Shown piece by piece: positions 8,661-17,001 of a DNA stretch of 64,000 nt (position 1 is the first letter of the stretch; every line of letters starts with the position of its first letter). Source of the DNA: UBA12087 sp964370815 (GTDB lineage Bacteria; Chloroflexota; Anaerolineae; Anaerolineales; Villigracilaceae); NCBI GenBank assembly GCA_964370815.1, contig CAYJKQ010000008.1:1-64000 (forward strand), read 5' to 3'. The notes under the pieces are model-generated. The model saw only the letters and a list, made by a program, of their open reading frames with translations, was not told the DNA's origin and did not search any database. Position numbers and translations under genes: made by a program.

Positions 8661-10358
8661 TCAGTTGTTCATCGTGTACGCATCTTTGAGTGCATGGACC
8701 TCCTGCCAGATGTGCGCAAACCTTTCGGGGATGGCAACGGGTTTACGCAGCATGCGCAGGCATAATTCCATCTGCCGGGGACTGCTGGTGGGCTTGCTGT
8801 GAAGGTTGAGTGCATGGCGTGAAAGGTCACGCACCATGACATCAAAGATCTGGTCGAGCAGGTTATCTGCGATGGCATAGATACCGGCGTTCTCAAGCAC
8901 CAACTGGGCATACACCACCAGGGTGAAGATCTCGCCCAGCGCCAGCAGAAAATCGACATCTTTTTGCTGGTTTTCGTCCGGGGTGGCAAGAGCCAGGAAT
9001 TCTTTAAAGACAGCCACCTGTTCACTGAATATGGCAATATTGGGCAGCGTATGCTTCTCGAAGACAGCCTGGTAATCATGAAAACGGATCTTTCCAAGAC
9101 CACGCGCCGGCCCCTGGTCAAATAAGAAAGCATCATTTTCCGCGTCGTTACGGCACGGAATGACAGGATATTCCATCGGATTGAAGAAGTAATTCGGCAT
9201 GAACTTGACGATCAGCGCGATGTTGACATGGACTGTGCCTTCAAGTTTGGGCAGGGCACGGATATCACGGGCTGCCATTTCAAAAAAGGGCTCGGCTTCA
9301 AAACCTTTGGCAGCGATCACATCCCACAGCAGGTTGATGACCTCCTCACCCTGGGTGGTGACCTTCATCTTGACGATTGGGTTGTAGAGCAAATAACGCC
9401 GGTCAGCCGCACTGGCTGAGCGCAGGTAATCTGCAGCACGCAAGGTGAAGAGTTTCATGCTGACCAGGCGTGTGTACGCATCCACGAACATCTGGCGCAC
9501 ATGCGGAAAGTCAGTGACGAACATGTTGTACAGACGGCGGTTGGAGGCGTGTTGGATGGCTTCATAGAAGGCATGGGTGCAGATGCCAATGGAGGCCCAG
9601 CCCAGGTTGTATTTACCGATGTTTACCGTGTTGAGACCCATATCCCAGGCAGCTTGGGCGCGCGCCAGGATCTCGGTTGAAGGGACCGGATAATCGTGCA
9701 GAGCATACTGCCCGACGTAGTTCTGGCTGGCTGTCACATTTTTTATGAGCTCATAATTGCTGTGACGGTAATCAGCCACAAAGAAGACATACTCATCCGT
9801 ATCCTTGATCTTGCCAAAAGTGGAAACCATGGGCGCCAGGTTGGCATTGCCGATGTAATATTTTTCACCGTTGGCAAGGTAACTGCCATCGGGCTGGGAG
9901 GTCAGGCTCATTTCGGTGGAGTAGATGTCCGCCCCATGCTGGCGTTCGGACAAGCCAAAGGCAAAAACATGACCTTCGTCCAACAATTCTGCAGCACGTT
10001 TTTTGAGAGATTCGCTCTTACTCATCCAGATCGGTCCCAAACCAAGGATGGAGACCTGCCAGGTGTACCAGTAGGACAAACCATAAAATCCCAGGATCTC
10101 GTTAAATTCACAATTGCGCCAGGTATCCCAGCGGTAATACCGGGTTGCCCCGTACGGTGTGGGGGTCAGCAGCGTGGCGAAGATCTTTTCATTTTTCACA
10201 AATTCCAAAAAATCAGCATACCAGGTCCGGTTGTGGTCATCCTCCTTAATTTTCCTGAGCCCTTTATTCTCAAAGAAGGCGACTGTCTTATGCATGATTT
10301 CTTTGGATCTTTCGTCCGGGTAATAGCGGGTGAGTTGTTTGGGATTAAGAAGGATCAT
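8661..10358 (-). CDS. Acyl-CoA dehydrogenase family protein (large form)
   Basis: 565 aa FAD-dependent acyl-CoA dehydrogenase-like protein. The central domain shows the family flavin/substrate strand pattern (FGLSERQHGADIYST, LANGEKYYIGNANLAP), followed by the helical C-terminal domain. It is longer than the usual ~380-aa enzymes, with an extra helical C-terminus of about 150 residues. No electron-transfer flavoprotein genes are adjacent, so substrate and partner are unknown. An AGGAGT Shine-Dalgarno lies before the ATG. It sits just downstream of dtd, with only a short gap. Confidence 0.85.
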   Translation of the reverse strand: MILLNPKQLTRYYPDERSKEIMHKTVAFFENKGLRKIKEDDHNRTWYADFLEFVKNEKIFATLLTPTPYGATRYYRWDTWRNCEFNEILGFYGLSYWYTWQVSILGLGPIWMSKSESLKKRAAELLDEGHVFAFGLSERQHGADIYSTEMSLTSQPDGSYLANGEKYYIGNANLAPMVSTFGKIKDTDEYVFFVADYRHSNYELIKNVTASQNYVGQYALHDYPVPSTEILARAQAAWDMGLNTVNIGKYNLGWASIGICTHAFYEAIQHASNRRLYNMFVTDFPHVRQMFVDAYTRLVSMKLFTLRAADYLRSASAADRRYLLYNPIVKMKVTTQGEEVINLLWDVIAAKGFEAEPFFEMAARDIRALPKLEGTVHVNIALIVKFMPNYFFNPMEYPVIPCRNDAENDAFLFDQGPARGLGKIRFHDYQAVFEKHTLPNIAIFSEQVAVFKEFLALATPDENQQKDVDFLLALGEIFTLVVYAQLVLENAGIYAIADNLLDQIFDVMVRDLSRHALNLHSKPTSSPRQMELCLRMLRKPVAIPERFAHIWQEVHALKDAYTMNN

Positions 10359-10387
10359 TTTTACTCCTGGTTTGAATTATGAAGAGG

Positions 10388-10825
10388 TTATTTTTCCAAC
10401 CAGATGGTGACCGGACCATCATTGTGGATCTCAACCAGCATATGAGCGCCGAATTCCCCTTTTTGGGTTGGCACCCCCTGGGCAGTCAACAAATCAACAA
10501 ATCGGTCCACCAGCGGACTGGCAACTTCAGGCAGAGCTGCTTCCGTGAAGGAAGGTCGTCGACCTTTGCGTGCATCTGCAAACAGGGTGAACTGAGAGAC
10601 CACGATGGCTTCAGCGCACACATCCAAAATGGAGCGGTTGAACTTGCCATGCTCATCTTCAAAAATGCGTAAAGTGGCTATTTTTTGCGCCAGAAAGGCG
10701 GCTTGTTCTTCCCCGTCTGTTTGACCGATACCCAGCAGGATGACCAGGCCGGGTCCGCATTCGGCGATGGTCTTCCCTTCAACACTCACCCTGGCGTGGG
10801 TTATTCTTTGCAGCAGCGCTCTCAT
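10388..10825 (-). CDS. dtd: D-aminoacyl-tRNA deacylase
   Basis: About 145 aa, the full usual length. Both signatures of DTD are present: SQFTLFAD (SQxTLxAD motif) and NDGPVTIW (NxGPxT motif), which form the active site that hydrolyses D-amino acids from mischarged tRNA and polices glycyl-tRNA(Ala). It acts in the cytosol as a homodimer. The start at the ATG of 10,825 gives the canonical MRALLQRI N-terminus. It lies just after trpS in the same direction, a translation-quality grouping, and just before the acyl-CoA dehydrogenase gene. Confidence 0.95.
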   Translation of the reverse strand: MRALLQRITHARVSVEGKTIAECGPGLVILLGIGQTDGEEQAAFLAQKIATLRIFEDEHGKFNRSILDVCAEAIVVSQFTLFADARKGRRPSFTEAALPEVASPLVDRFVDLLTAQGVPTQKGEFGAHMLVEIHNDGPVTIWLEK

Positions 10826-10883
10826 GGGCAATCCATCTCAAGACCGGGGATCTCCTGAAGTAATACACTCACTTTATTTCAAG

Positions 10884-10934
10884 CGTCCCGAGGGTTTGTG
10901 AATAAACATGACCGATCAACGAACCTTCGGGACG
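10884..10934. other. Inverted repeat between trpS and dtd
   Basis: The arms CGTCCCGA and TCGGGACG, extended by GGTT/AACC after a single mismatch, flank a loop of about 25 nt. It lies after the trpS stop (10,956) and before dtd. It could be a transcript-end structure or an operator. No clean U-run follows on the minus strand, so I do not call it an intrinsic terminator. Confidence 0.4.
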
Positions 10935-10955
10935 TGTTGATAATATTGAACGATC

Positions 10956-11948
10956 TCAGAGTGGCAATTGAATGGCTGCGCGCACTTTTGCCATGGTCTG
11001 GTCAGCCAGGACGCGGGCGCGCTTGGCTCCATCGTGCAGGATGTCCCAGACAGCCTGGGGGTCCGATTCCAGTTCAATTCTTTTGGTGCGGAACGGTGCC
11101 AGGTTGGCGTTCAGGTTGGCTGCAAAGCGTTTTTTGCAATCCACGCAACCAATTCCTGCCCGGCGGCATTCTGTGTTGATCATATCGACTTCTTCAGCCG
11201 GGGAGAAGATCTTATGCATGGAGAAGACGTTGCAAATATCCGGGTCACCAGGATCGTCGCGGCGCAAGCGCTGCGGATCCGTGACCATTTGCAAGACACG
11301 TTTGTATGTCTCTTCAGGTGTGGCAGCCAACTCGATATGATTGTTGAGACTTTTGCTCATCTTGTTGACACCATCGATCCCCAAAACTTTGGGAACGACT
11401 GTGTTTTTCATTTGTGGTTCGATCAGAGCGTTTGATTTATAGCGGAAGTTAAAAGAGCGCACCAGTTCGCGCGCAAATTCAATATGCGGTGCCTGGTCAA
11501 TTCCGACAGGAACCAGGTTGGACTGGTATAAGACAATATCTGCCGTCATCAAGACCGGGTATCCCACCAGACCATAATTGACGTTATTGGGATTCTCGCG
11601 GATCTTTTCTTTGAAGGTAGGCAATTCGGTCAGCTTGCCCAGCGGCGTGACCATCGAGAGGAAAGTATGCAGTTCAGTTACCTGGGGTACCTGCGATTGC
11701 ACGAACATGATGGTTTCTTGCGGGCGGATACCGGCTGCCAACCAGTCGAGCGCCATATCAAAGGTATTCTGGCGCAGGTTGAGCGTATCTTCCACTGTGG
11801 TCAGGGCGTGGATATCAACAATGCAATAGACGCATTCGTAATCATCCTGCAGAGCGACATAGTTCTTGATGGCACCCAGGTAGTTGCCGAGGTGCTGGCG
11901 CCCGGTAGGGCGGGCACCCGAGAAGACACGGCCTTTTTTAACAGACAT
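10956..11948 (-). CDS. trpS: Tryptophanyl-tRNA synthetase, probable 4Fe-4S type
   Basis: About 330 aa class Ic synthetase charging tRNA(Trp). The HIGH-like motif is PTGRQHLGNY and the KMSKS loop is seen intact (GVNKMSKSLNNH). Near the C-terminal anticodon-binding region four cysteines are spaced C-x21-C-x6-C-x2-C, very close to the C-x22-C-x6-C-x2-C pattern that binds a 4Fe-4S cluster in the Thermotoga enzyme, so an iron-sulfur form is likely. The ATG at 11,948 has GAGG 7 nt upstream and lies 8 nt after the stop of the SelW-like gene, indicating co-transcription with it. Confidence 0.95.
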   Translation of the reverse strand: MSVKKGRVFSGARPTGRQHLGNYLGAIKNYVALQDDYECVYCIVDIHALTTVEDTLNLRQNTFDMALDWLAAGIRPQETIMFVQSQVPQVTELHTFLSMVTPLGKLTELPTFKEKIRENPNNVNYGLVGYPVLMTADIVLYQSNLVPVGIDQAPHIEFARELVRSFNFRYKSNALIEPQMKNTVVPKVLGIDGVNKMSKSLNNHIELAATPEETYKRVLQMVTDPQRLRRDDPGDPDICNVFSMHKIFSPAEEVDMINTECRRAGIGCVDCKKRFAANLNANLAPFRTKRIELESDPQAVWDILHDGAKRARVLADQTMAKVRAAIQLPL

Positions 11949-11956
11949 GATTTGCC

Positions 11957-12202
11957 TCACTGCGTTAGAATATTTTGTATCAAGCCAAGCACCTCACCCG
12001 GCTCGGCATGCCGCCCGGTCTGGAGCTTGGAATAGAGCAAGGACCCGTTCACTTCCACCTCAAACCTACCTCCTTCCGAAGGTTGCAGGCTGATGGTTTC
12101 GATCTCGGGTTCGAAGGTCTTGAGTAATGCTGTAGCCAGGTCAACGGCCCGGTCGGTGTAGTGTCAGACTGCACAATATTCAATATTGATCTTGAGCAAC
12201 AT
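11957..12202 (-). CDS. SelW-like (Rdx family) selenoprotein with in-frame UGA
   Basis: An 81-codon reading frame that standard ORF calling breaks at one in-frame TGA (12,164-12,166). Read through, it begins MLLKINIEYCAV-U-HYTDRA and continues ETISLQPSEGGRFEV, NGSLLYSKLQTGRH. This matches the whole Rdx/SelT-SelW-SelH thioredoxin-like family from start to stop. The UGA falls exactly at the second Cys of the family CxxC, giving CxxU, as in known SelW-like selenoproteins. A hairpin can form 3' of the UGA (CCGGG pairing with CCUGG, or GGCC with GGCU leaving a loop starting with G), fitting a bacterial SECIS. SelA/B/C genes are not in the window. The alternative is a nonsense mutation. Confidence 0.75.
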
Positions 12203-12564
12203 AAAATTTTTTCCTTAAGTAAATGCAAAATGAATGACGAATGTAAAATTATAACATATGGAAGATTTTTGTAATTTATATAAGTTCGATCCTGGGGGTG
12301 TACTCCAGTTCCCAATCCTGCAGAGCAGGAGCCCAAGATCCATACCTGTCACCCAAGGCGGAATCAAAATAAAAACTGAACTGGTCTGCAGGCACAGGTG
12401 GTGCGTCTTGTGCCACCCAAACTGAAAAGGACTCTTTTTCTGATTTGGAGGTGCTTTTTGGATAAAGAGTTCCCCCCTCAAATTGACGCCTGCCTGTGGT
12501 TGTGTTTTCTGGTATATTAAGATCGTATAATTAATAATAAATATTAAAAGGAAGATTTCTGAAC
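12203..12564. other. Divergent intergenic region
   Basis: About 360 bp between the minus-strand SelW-like gene and the plus-strand UDP-glucose dehydrogenase. Beyond the promoter described above, a CGTATAATTAAT segment near 12,525 could be the -10 of the plus-strand gene, with AAAAGGAAG as its ribosome site. Nothing else is recognised; frames here look non-coding. Confidence 0.45.
12240..12279 (-). promoter_or_regulatory. Probable promoter of the SelW-like/trpS operon
   Basis: On the minus strand an extended -10 (TGTTATAAT; hexamer at 12,248-12,253) lies about 40 nt before the SelW-like ATG. An imperfect TTACAA-like -35 is 15 bp upstream of the hexamer, so recognition would depend mainly on the extended -10. 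An AAGGA ribosome site precedes the ATG. Confidence 0.5.
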
Positions 12565-13875
12565 ATGAAACGAATTTGCGTCGTCGGGGTTGGGTATGTA
12601 GGTCTGGTAACCAGTGCATGTTTTGCCGACCTGGGCAATAACATCGTGGCAATGGATATTGATGAAAAGCGGATCGAGGGGTTGAAGAATAACATCATGC
12701 CTATCTACGAACCAGGTCTGAGTGAATTGGTTCAGCGCAACGTGAAAGCCGGGCGGTTATCCTTTACCACCTCTTATAAAGATGCTCTTGACGGAGCAGA
12801 ATTTGTCTTCATTGCTGTGGGCACTCCCTCTGCTGTAAATGGAGAAGCTGACCTGCAATACGTGGCTGCAGCTGCTCGCGCCATCGCTGAAAACATGACC
12901 TCGCCGATGGTGGTGATCAACAAATCCACTGTTCCAGTCGGCACCGGGGACTGGGTGGCAGACATCATCACGCGCACCCAACCCAAACCCATCCCCTTTT
13001 CAGTGGTCTCCTGCCCGGAGTTCCTGCGTGAGGGAGACGCCATCAGCGACTTCATGCAGCCACACCGCACCGTGCTCGGCTCACTGGACCGGGAAGCCGC
13101 CGAGAAGGTGGCTCAACTGCACCTGCCCCTGCGTGCCCCCATCGTCATCACCGACCTGCGTACAGCTGAAATGATCAAGTACGCCTCCAACGCCTTCCTG
13201 GCTACCAAGATCTCTTTCATCAATGAGATCGCCAATATCTGCGAGGCGCTGGGGGCGGATGTAAAGGAAGTGGCAGCTGGCATGGGATACGACAAACGCA
13301 TCGGTCCCAGTTTTCTGAATGCAGGATTGGGGTGGGGCGGCTCGTGCTTCCCCAAAGACGTCAAAGCACTGGCTTTTATGGCAGCTGAGAAAGGTCGTCA
13401 CCCGCAACTTCTCAACGCAGTCATGGAAATAAACGCTGACCGGCGCGCCCAGGCAGTCAAGAGCATGGAAAAATTGCTGGGTGGCTTAAAGGGAAAAACC
13501 ATCGGCCTGCTTGGCCTGGCTTTCAAACCCAACACAGATGATATGCGCGATGCCCCGGCTATAGATATTGCCCGGGGACTGCTGGCTGGCGGTGCAAGTG
13601 TGCGAGGCTACGATCCGATCTCCATGGAAGTGGCGCGCACCATGATGCCGGCGATTGAACTTGTGGATGACCCTTATACCATGGCCACAGGATGCGATGC
13701 CCTGATGGTGGTTACCGAATGGAATGAATTTAAGAATCTGGACCTGGAACGCATCCGCAACCTTTTAAAACAGCCGGTAATCCTGGATGGGCGTAATATC
13801 TACAATCCGGAGTACATGATCAGCCTGGGTTTCACCTACCAGGGTATCGGGCGCGGCAACGGGGCGGATGACTAA
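12565..13875 (+). CDS. UDP-glucose 6-dehydrogenase
   Basis: 436 aa, the family's normal length. It oxidises UDP-glucose to UDP-glucuronate with two NAD+. The N-terminal Rossmann motif is VVGVGYVGLVT, the middle helical domain includes EIANICEALGADV, and the catalytic cysteine lies in GGSCFPKD. The C-terminal UDP-binding domain starts around GLLGLAFKPNTDDMRDAP. UDP-glucuronate feeds capsule, exopolysaccharide or glycan synthesis; no other glycan gene is adjacent. A related UDP-sugar dehydrogenase cannot be fully excluded. The 3' end overlaps the following methyltransferase by 8 bp. Confidence 0.93.
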   Translation: MKRICVVGVGYVGLVTSACFADLGNNIVAMDIDEKRIEGLKNNIMPIYEPGLSELVQRNVKAGRLSFTTSYKDALDGAEFVFIAVGTPSAVNGEADLQYVAAAARAIAENMTSPMVVINKSTVPVGTGDWVADIITRTQPKPIPFSVVSCPEFLREGDAISDFMQPHRTVLGSLDREAAEKVAQLHLPLRAPIVITDLRTAEMIKYASNAFLATKISFINEIANICEALGADVKEVAAGMGYDKRIGPSFLNAGLGWGGSCFPKDVKALAFMAAEKGRHPQLLNAVMEINADRRAQAVKSMEKLLGGLKGKTIGLLGLAFKPNTDDMRDAPAIDIARGLLAGGASVRGYDPISMEVARTMMPAIELVDDPYTMATGCDALMVVTEWNEFKNLDLERIRNLLKQPVILDGRNIYNPEYMISLGFTYQGIGRGNGADD

Positions 13876-14755
13876 ACCCCCAGTCTGCGATTACGAAGGT
13901 TCGGATTACCAGGCTTCCTTCTGGGGGGATGGGTTGCGGGATTACGAAGACCGCACCGAAGCCATTGCCCTGAAACGCCTGCTTCCAAAAAGCGGTCGAT
14001 TGCTGTTGGAACTGGGAGCCGGCGCCGGGCGCAATACACTGCGTTACACCGGGTTCGAACACATCGTGCTGCTGGATTACTCTCGCACGCAGTTGCAGCA
14101 AGCCCAGTCCCACCTGGGACGAAGTCCGAAATATACCTATGTGGCGGCTGATATCTACCGTCTGCCCTTTGTGGACGGCCTGTTCGATACCGCCACCATG
14201 ATCCGCACCCTGCACCACATGGCAGATGCCCCGCTGGCTTTGCACCAGGTACGCACCGTGTTACAACCCGGGGGAGTTTTCATTCTGGAGTATGCCAACA
14301 AACACAACCTGAAAGCCATGTTGCGCTATGCACTTAAACGCCAGACCTGGAGCCCTTTTACGTTGGAACCAGTCGAATTTGAAGAATTAAACTTCGATTT
14401 TCACCCGCGCTCCGTGCGCACCTGGTTAAAAGAATATGACCTGATCTTGCAGCGCCAGTTGACCGTTTCGCACTTCCGATGGAACGCTTTAAAAAAGTTA
14501 TTCCCGCCTGCCTTCCTGGCAGCGATGGACGGGTTGGTCTCCCTGAGCGGGGATTGGTGGCAGCTCTCGCCCAGCGTTTTCACCCGCAGCAGGGCTGGTG
14601 CCAATGGACAGAGCGCCGTGACTGGTGCTTTCTTCAAGTGCCCAACGTGTGGGAACCCCAGCCTGATCGAGCATTCCGAAGTTCTGGATTGCAAAGTCTG
14701 CGGCAGCAAGTGGGCTGTGCGGGACGGTATTTACGACTTTAAGGAAGCGCTCTGA
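13868..14755 (+). CDS. Class I SAM methyltransferase with C-terminal zinc-ribbon
   Basis: 295 aa. The SAM-binding motif I (LLELGAGAGRN) and motif II/III region (LPFVDGLFDTATMIRTLHHM) are of the Methyltransf_11 type. The C-terminal 45 residues carry CPTC and CKVC pairs in a Trm112-like zinc-ribbon fold. The substrate is unknown. Its start overlaps the UDP-glucose dehydrogenase stop, suggesting co-translation and perhaps a role in the same glycan or lipid pathway; that link is inference. Confidence 0.85.
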   Translation: MTKPPVCDYEGSDYQASFWGDGLRDYEDRTEAIALKRLLPKSGRLLLELGAGAGRNTLRYTGFEHIVLLDYSRTQLQQAQSHLGRSPKYTYVAADIYRLPFVDGLFDTATMIRTLHHMADAPLALHQVRTVLQPGGVFILEYANKHNLKAMLRYALKRQTWSPFTLEPVEFEELNFDFHPRSVRTWLKEYDLILQRQLTVSHFRWNALKKLFPPAFLAAMDGLVSLSGDWWQLSPSVFTRSRAGANGQSAVTGAFFKCPTCGNPSLIEHSEVLDCKVCGSKWAVRDGIYDFKEAL

Positions 14756-14971
14756 ACAACGGAAACAATAATAATCGTCCCCCTGCGGAAAGACATTAAA
14801 CCAGGTCTGCGTGTGCGCATTGTGTGTAAACAGGACCAATCCAGCGGCAAACTCGTCGAAGGGATCGTCAAAGACATCCTGACCGGTTCGTCCACACACC
14901 CACACGGCATCAAGGTCCGCCTGGTGGATGGACAAGTCGGGCGGGTGAAAGAGATCGTAACCCTGGCTTAG
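14752..14971 (+). pseudogene. YwbE-like (DUF2196) gene with apparent one-base frameshift
   Basis: From about 14,783 to the TAG at 14,969-14,971 the frame gives RKDIKPGLRV, DILTGSSTHPHGIKVRL and DGQVGRVKEI, a clear match to the small YwbE family. There is no in-frame ATG. A well-placed AAGGAAG Shine-Dalgarno precedes a CTG at 14,752 whose frame gives a plausible N-terminus (LNNGNNNNRP), but that frame is one base off the conserved part. Dropping one C from the run of five (14,779-14,783) joins them. So it is either frameshifted, a homopolymer sequencing error, or started from a non-ATG codon. It overlaps the methyltransferase stop. Confidence 0.65.
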
Positions 14972-15094
14972 GATGGATCTCACTTGGTTAAATGTATTAC
15001 CAAGTATCGTAAATCGGGGTCTGTGGTCCCGATATACCTTTATGCATAGGTTCTAATCAAAATGAAAAGGATGTGATGACCAGAGCCGAGGGGG

Positions 15095-16000
15095 TCAATC
15101 GAGTTGTCTGACGGGGCGACCTTCAATATAACCACGATAGCCTCTAGGTTCAAGCTGGAAGCGCGGCCCATCTTCGTCAGCCCATTGAAAGCCGTAGATC
15201 TCCGGTTTGTAGTCTTTGATCGTTTCCCAAAGACTACCGATGGCCTCCTCAAAGTTTGCATCGTCATAAGGCGGTCCCTGGAAGATCATCATTTTGCAGG
15301 GAGGCAGTTCGATAAGATCAAAACCTTCTGGAATCGAGCCTGTATATCCGAATGGGATCTCAACTCCCTGGACATACATGGATGTGCCTGGTTTTTGCAA
15401 GCTCCCCGGCAGCCACATGCCGACCGGTTCATAAAGAGCCTCCTGGATGCCACAGAGCATATCCCACACTTCGCATCCCACCTCCTCGCAATATGCGTAG
15501 TAATCGGTTGCTTTTATACCTCGCTTGAGGATCAACTTCCTGACCGGACGATCTACAACCTGGACAAAAATCGTACTGGTTTTTTGGGATTCAGACATAT
15601 TTGAGTCTCCTTTTTTCAAGGCGAGGAAATTTTGATGGATGATGTCGGAAAGGAAATATTTGATGGGTGGCTTGTTCCGGGAAAACCTCTGCGGGGTCAA
15701 TCCAAACTGTTTCGAAAAAGCACGTGTAAAGCCCTCGTGGGAATCGAAAACAAAATCAAAAGCCACATCTATGATCTTCACATCTTCATTCTTGAGCCGG
15801 ACGGCTGCTCGAGACAACCGCACGGCACGGATATATTCAAATGGACTTTTCCCGGTCAGCTCTTTAAAGATCTTTGCAGCATGCCATGGTGAATACCCAG
15901 CCACACTTGCCAGCATATGAAGCGTGATCGGCTCATGCAGATGCGCTTCGATATAAGATTGCATTCTCTGTACTGCTTTGATCTGTTCCCTGTTGTCCAT
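15095..16000 (-). CDS. AraC-family regulator with GyrI-like effector domain
   Basis: About 301 aa from the ATG at 16,000, which has an AGGAGAG Shine-Dalgarno. Residues about 5-110 form the two helix-turn-helix AraC/XylS DNA-binding region (LASVAGYSPWHAAKIFKELTG and the DSHEGFTRAFSKQFGLTP signature). Residues about 140-300 form a GyrI-like ligand-binding domain (IELPPCKMMIFQGPPYDD). This arrangement is that of Rob/SoxS-related multidrug-responsive regulators. No obvious efflux target is adjacent. The 229 bp upstream are the likely control region; I saw no clear operator. Confidence 0.88.
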   Translation of the reverse strand: MDNREQIKAVQRMQSYIEAHLHEPITLHMLASVAGYSPWHAAKIFKELTGKSPFEYIRAVRLSRAAVRLKNEDVKIIDVAFDFVFDSHEGFTRAFSKQFGLTPQRFSRNKPPIKYFLSDIIHQNFLALKKGDSNMSESQKTSTIFVQVVDRPVRKLILKRGIKATDYYAYCEEVGCEVWDMLCGIQEALYEPVGMWLPGSLQKPGTSMYVQGVEIPFGYTGSIPEGFDLIELPPCKMMIFQGPPYDDANFEEAIGSLWETIKDYKPEIYGFQWADEDGPRFQLEPRGYRGYIEGRPVRQLD

Positions 16001-16229
16001 GCACTCTCCTTGAGGAGTCAGGATATCATCTGATCTCAAGCAATGCTTGACCTGGGTTGTGATGGTTTGGATCTGGTCCATGTGTGGGTAGTTCTGGAAA
16101 TATAAATAGCCGTTCAAAGGTTGCGCTATTTAATGCCTCAAGATCTTTATACCCTTTATTTGCCAAGATCCTTTTCGCTTATTTTGGGGTGTTGACTACC
16201 ATCTAAAAATGTGGATCCGCTATTAATAA

Positions 16230-16916
16230 CTAACTAATCAAGGCTTCTGGCCACGGAAACCCTCCGGGTTCTTGCGCTGCCGATTGAACCAACTTCTCAT
16301 CGTCATGTCCGTGGATTTGATCAAAAAATGGAAAATCATGTGGTCCAACTATCAGTTTGGCAATAGGTTGTGCCGGAAATTTACTAATCCAATGAGGAAA
16401 GATGATTTCCATTCCTTGCATTTCTTGTGAAGCTTCCCTTTCAAAAGAATGGCGCGGCAGGATGTAGATCGAGCCTTCACACCATGGCTTTTGAAGCAAC
16501 ACTGAATGGGTAATAGAGAAAAAATACATCGGATCACTGATCTGATCGGCAGACATTCGAGCCCTTAAACAAGAGTTGAATAATGACATTTCAGAATATC
16601 TTTTTCGGTCGAGGATGGCAAAGTAGATGACCCAAATGCCATCCGTTGAGGCGTAAATAGCGCGCTGGTTGCTGAATTCTCTCTTATCATTAGCCTGCCG
16701 GGGTTCAACTTCTCCAATGCTTAGATCTTGTGATCCATGTAATACCAGTTCTTTTGTATCACAGAGGTAGGATAGGTACTGCCACTTTGGATATACAAGG
16801 CGATAGTCAACAAAACCTCCTGGCTTTGTTGATCGGTATAGATCTTCAAAAGCTGTCTGCTTTTCGGGTGTTATATCGTAATCGGGTCGGGGTAATAGAA
16901 AAGAACCTGCGTCCAT
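16230..16916 (-). CDS. Unknown protein
   Basis: 228 aa soluble-looking protein, no signal peptide or membrane segment. It contains a run of aromatic residues (YPKWQYLSYL), a central FAILDRKRYSEMSLF segment and a C-terminal PHDFPFFDQIHG stretch. I do not recognise a family. It lies between a methyltransferase gene and the AraC regulator on the same strand. Base composition is somewhat more AT-rich than its neighbours, which may hint at later acquisition. No clear Shine-Dalgarno strengthens the start. Confidence 0.55.
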   Translation of the reverse strand: MDAGSFLLPRPDYDITPEKQTAFEDLYRSTKPGGFVDYRLVYPKWQYLSYLCDTKELVLHGSQDLSIGEVEPRQANDKREFSNQRAIYASTDGIWVIYFAILDRKRYSEMSLFNSCLRARMSADQISDPMYFFSITHSVLLQKPWCEGSIYILPRHSFEREASQEMQGMEIIFPHWISKFPAQPIAKLIVGPHDFPFFDQIHGHDDEKLVQSAAQEPGGFPWPEALIS

Positions 16917-17001
16917 TTATTCATCCTTCACTATTTGGCAGCCATACATATAAAGTTTCAGTTGAAAATGAGCCTGATTGAAGTCTGTTTTCCAATTTAT
17001 A

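Noticed and set aside
11957..12202. Treating the in-frame UGA as a broken gene
   Set aside because: The UGA sits at the exact family Sec position and both flanks remain conserved, so selenocysteine is more likely; the alternative is kept in the evidence.
12215..12652. Long minus-strand frames in the intergenic region before UDP-glucose dehydrogenase
   Set aside because: They overlap the start of a certain gene on the other strand and the SelW-like promoter, with no family resemblance.
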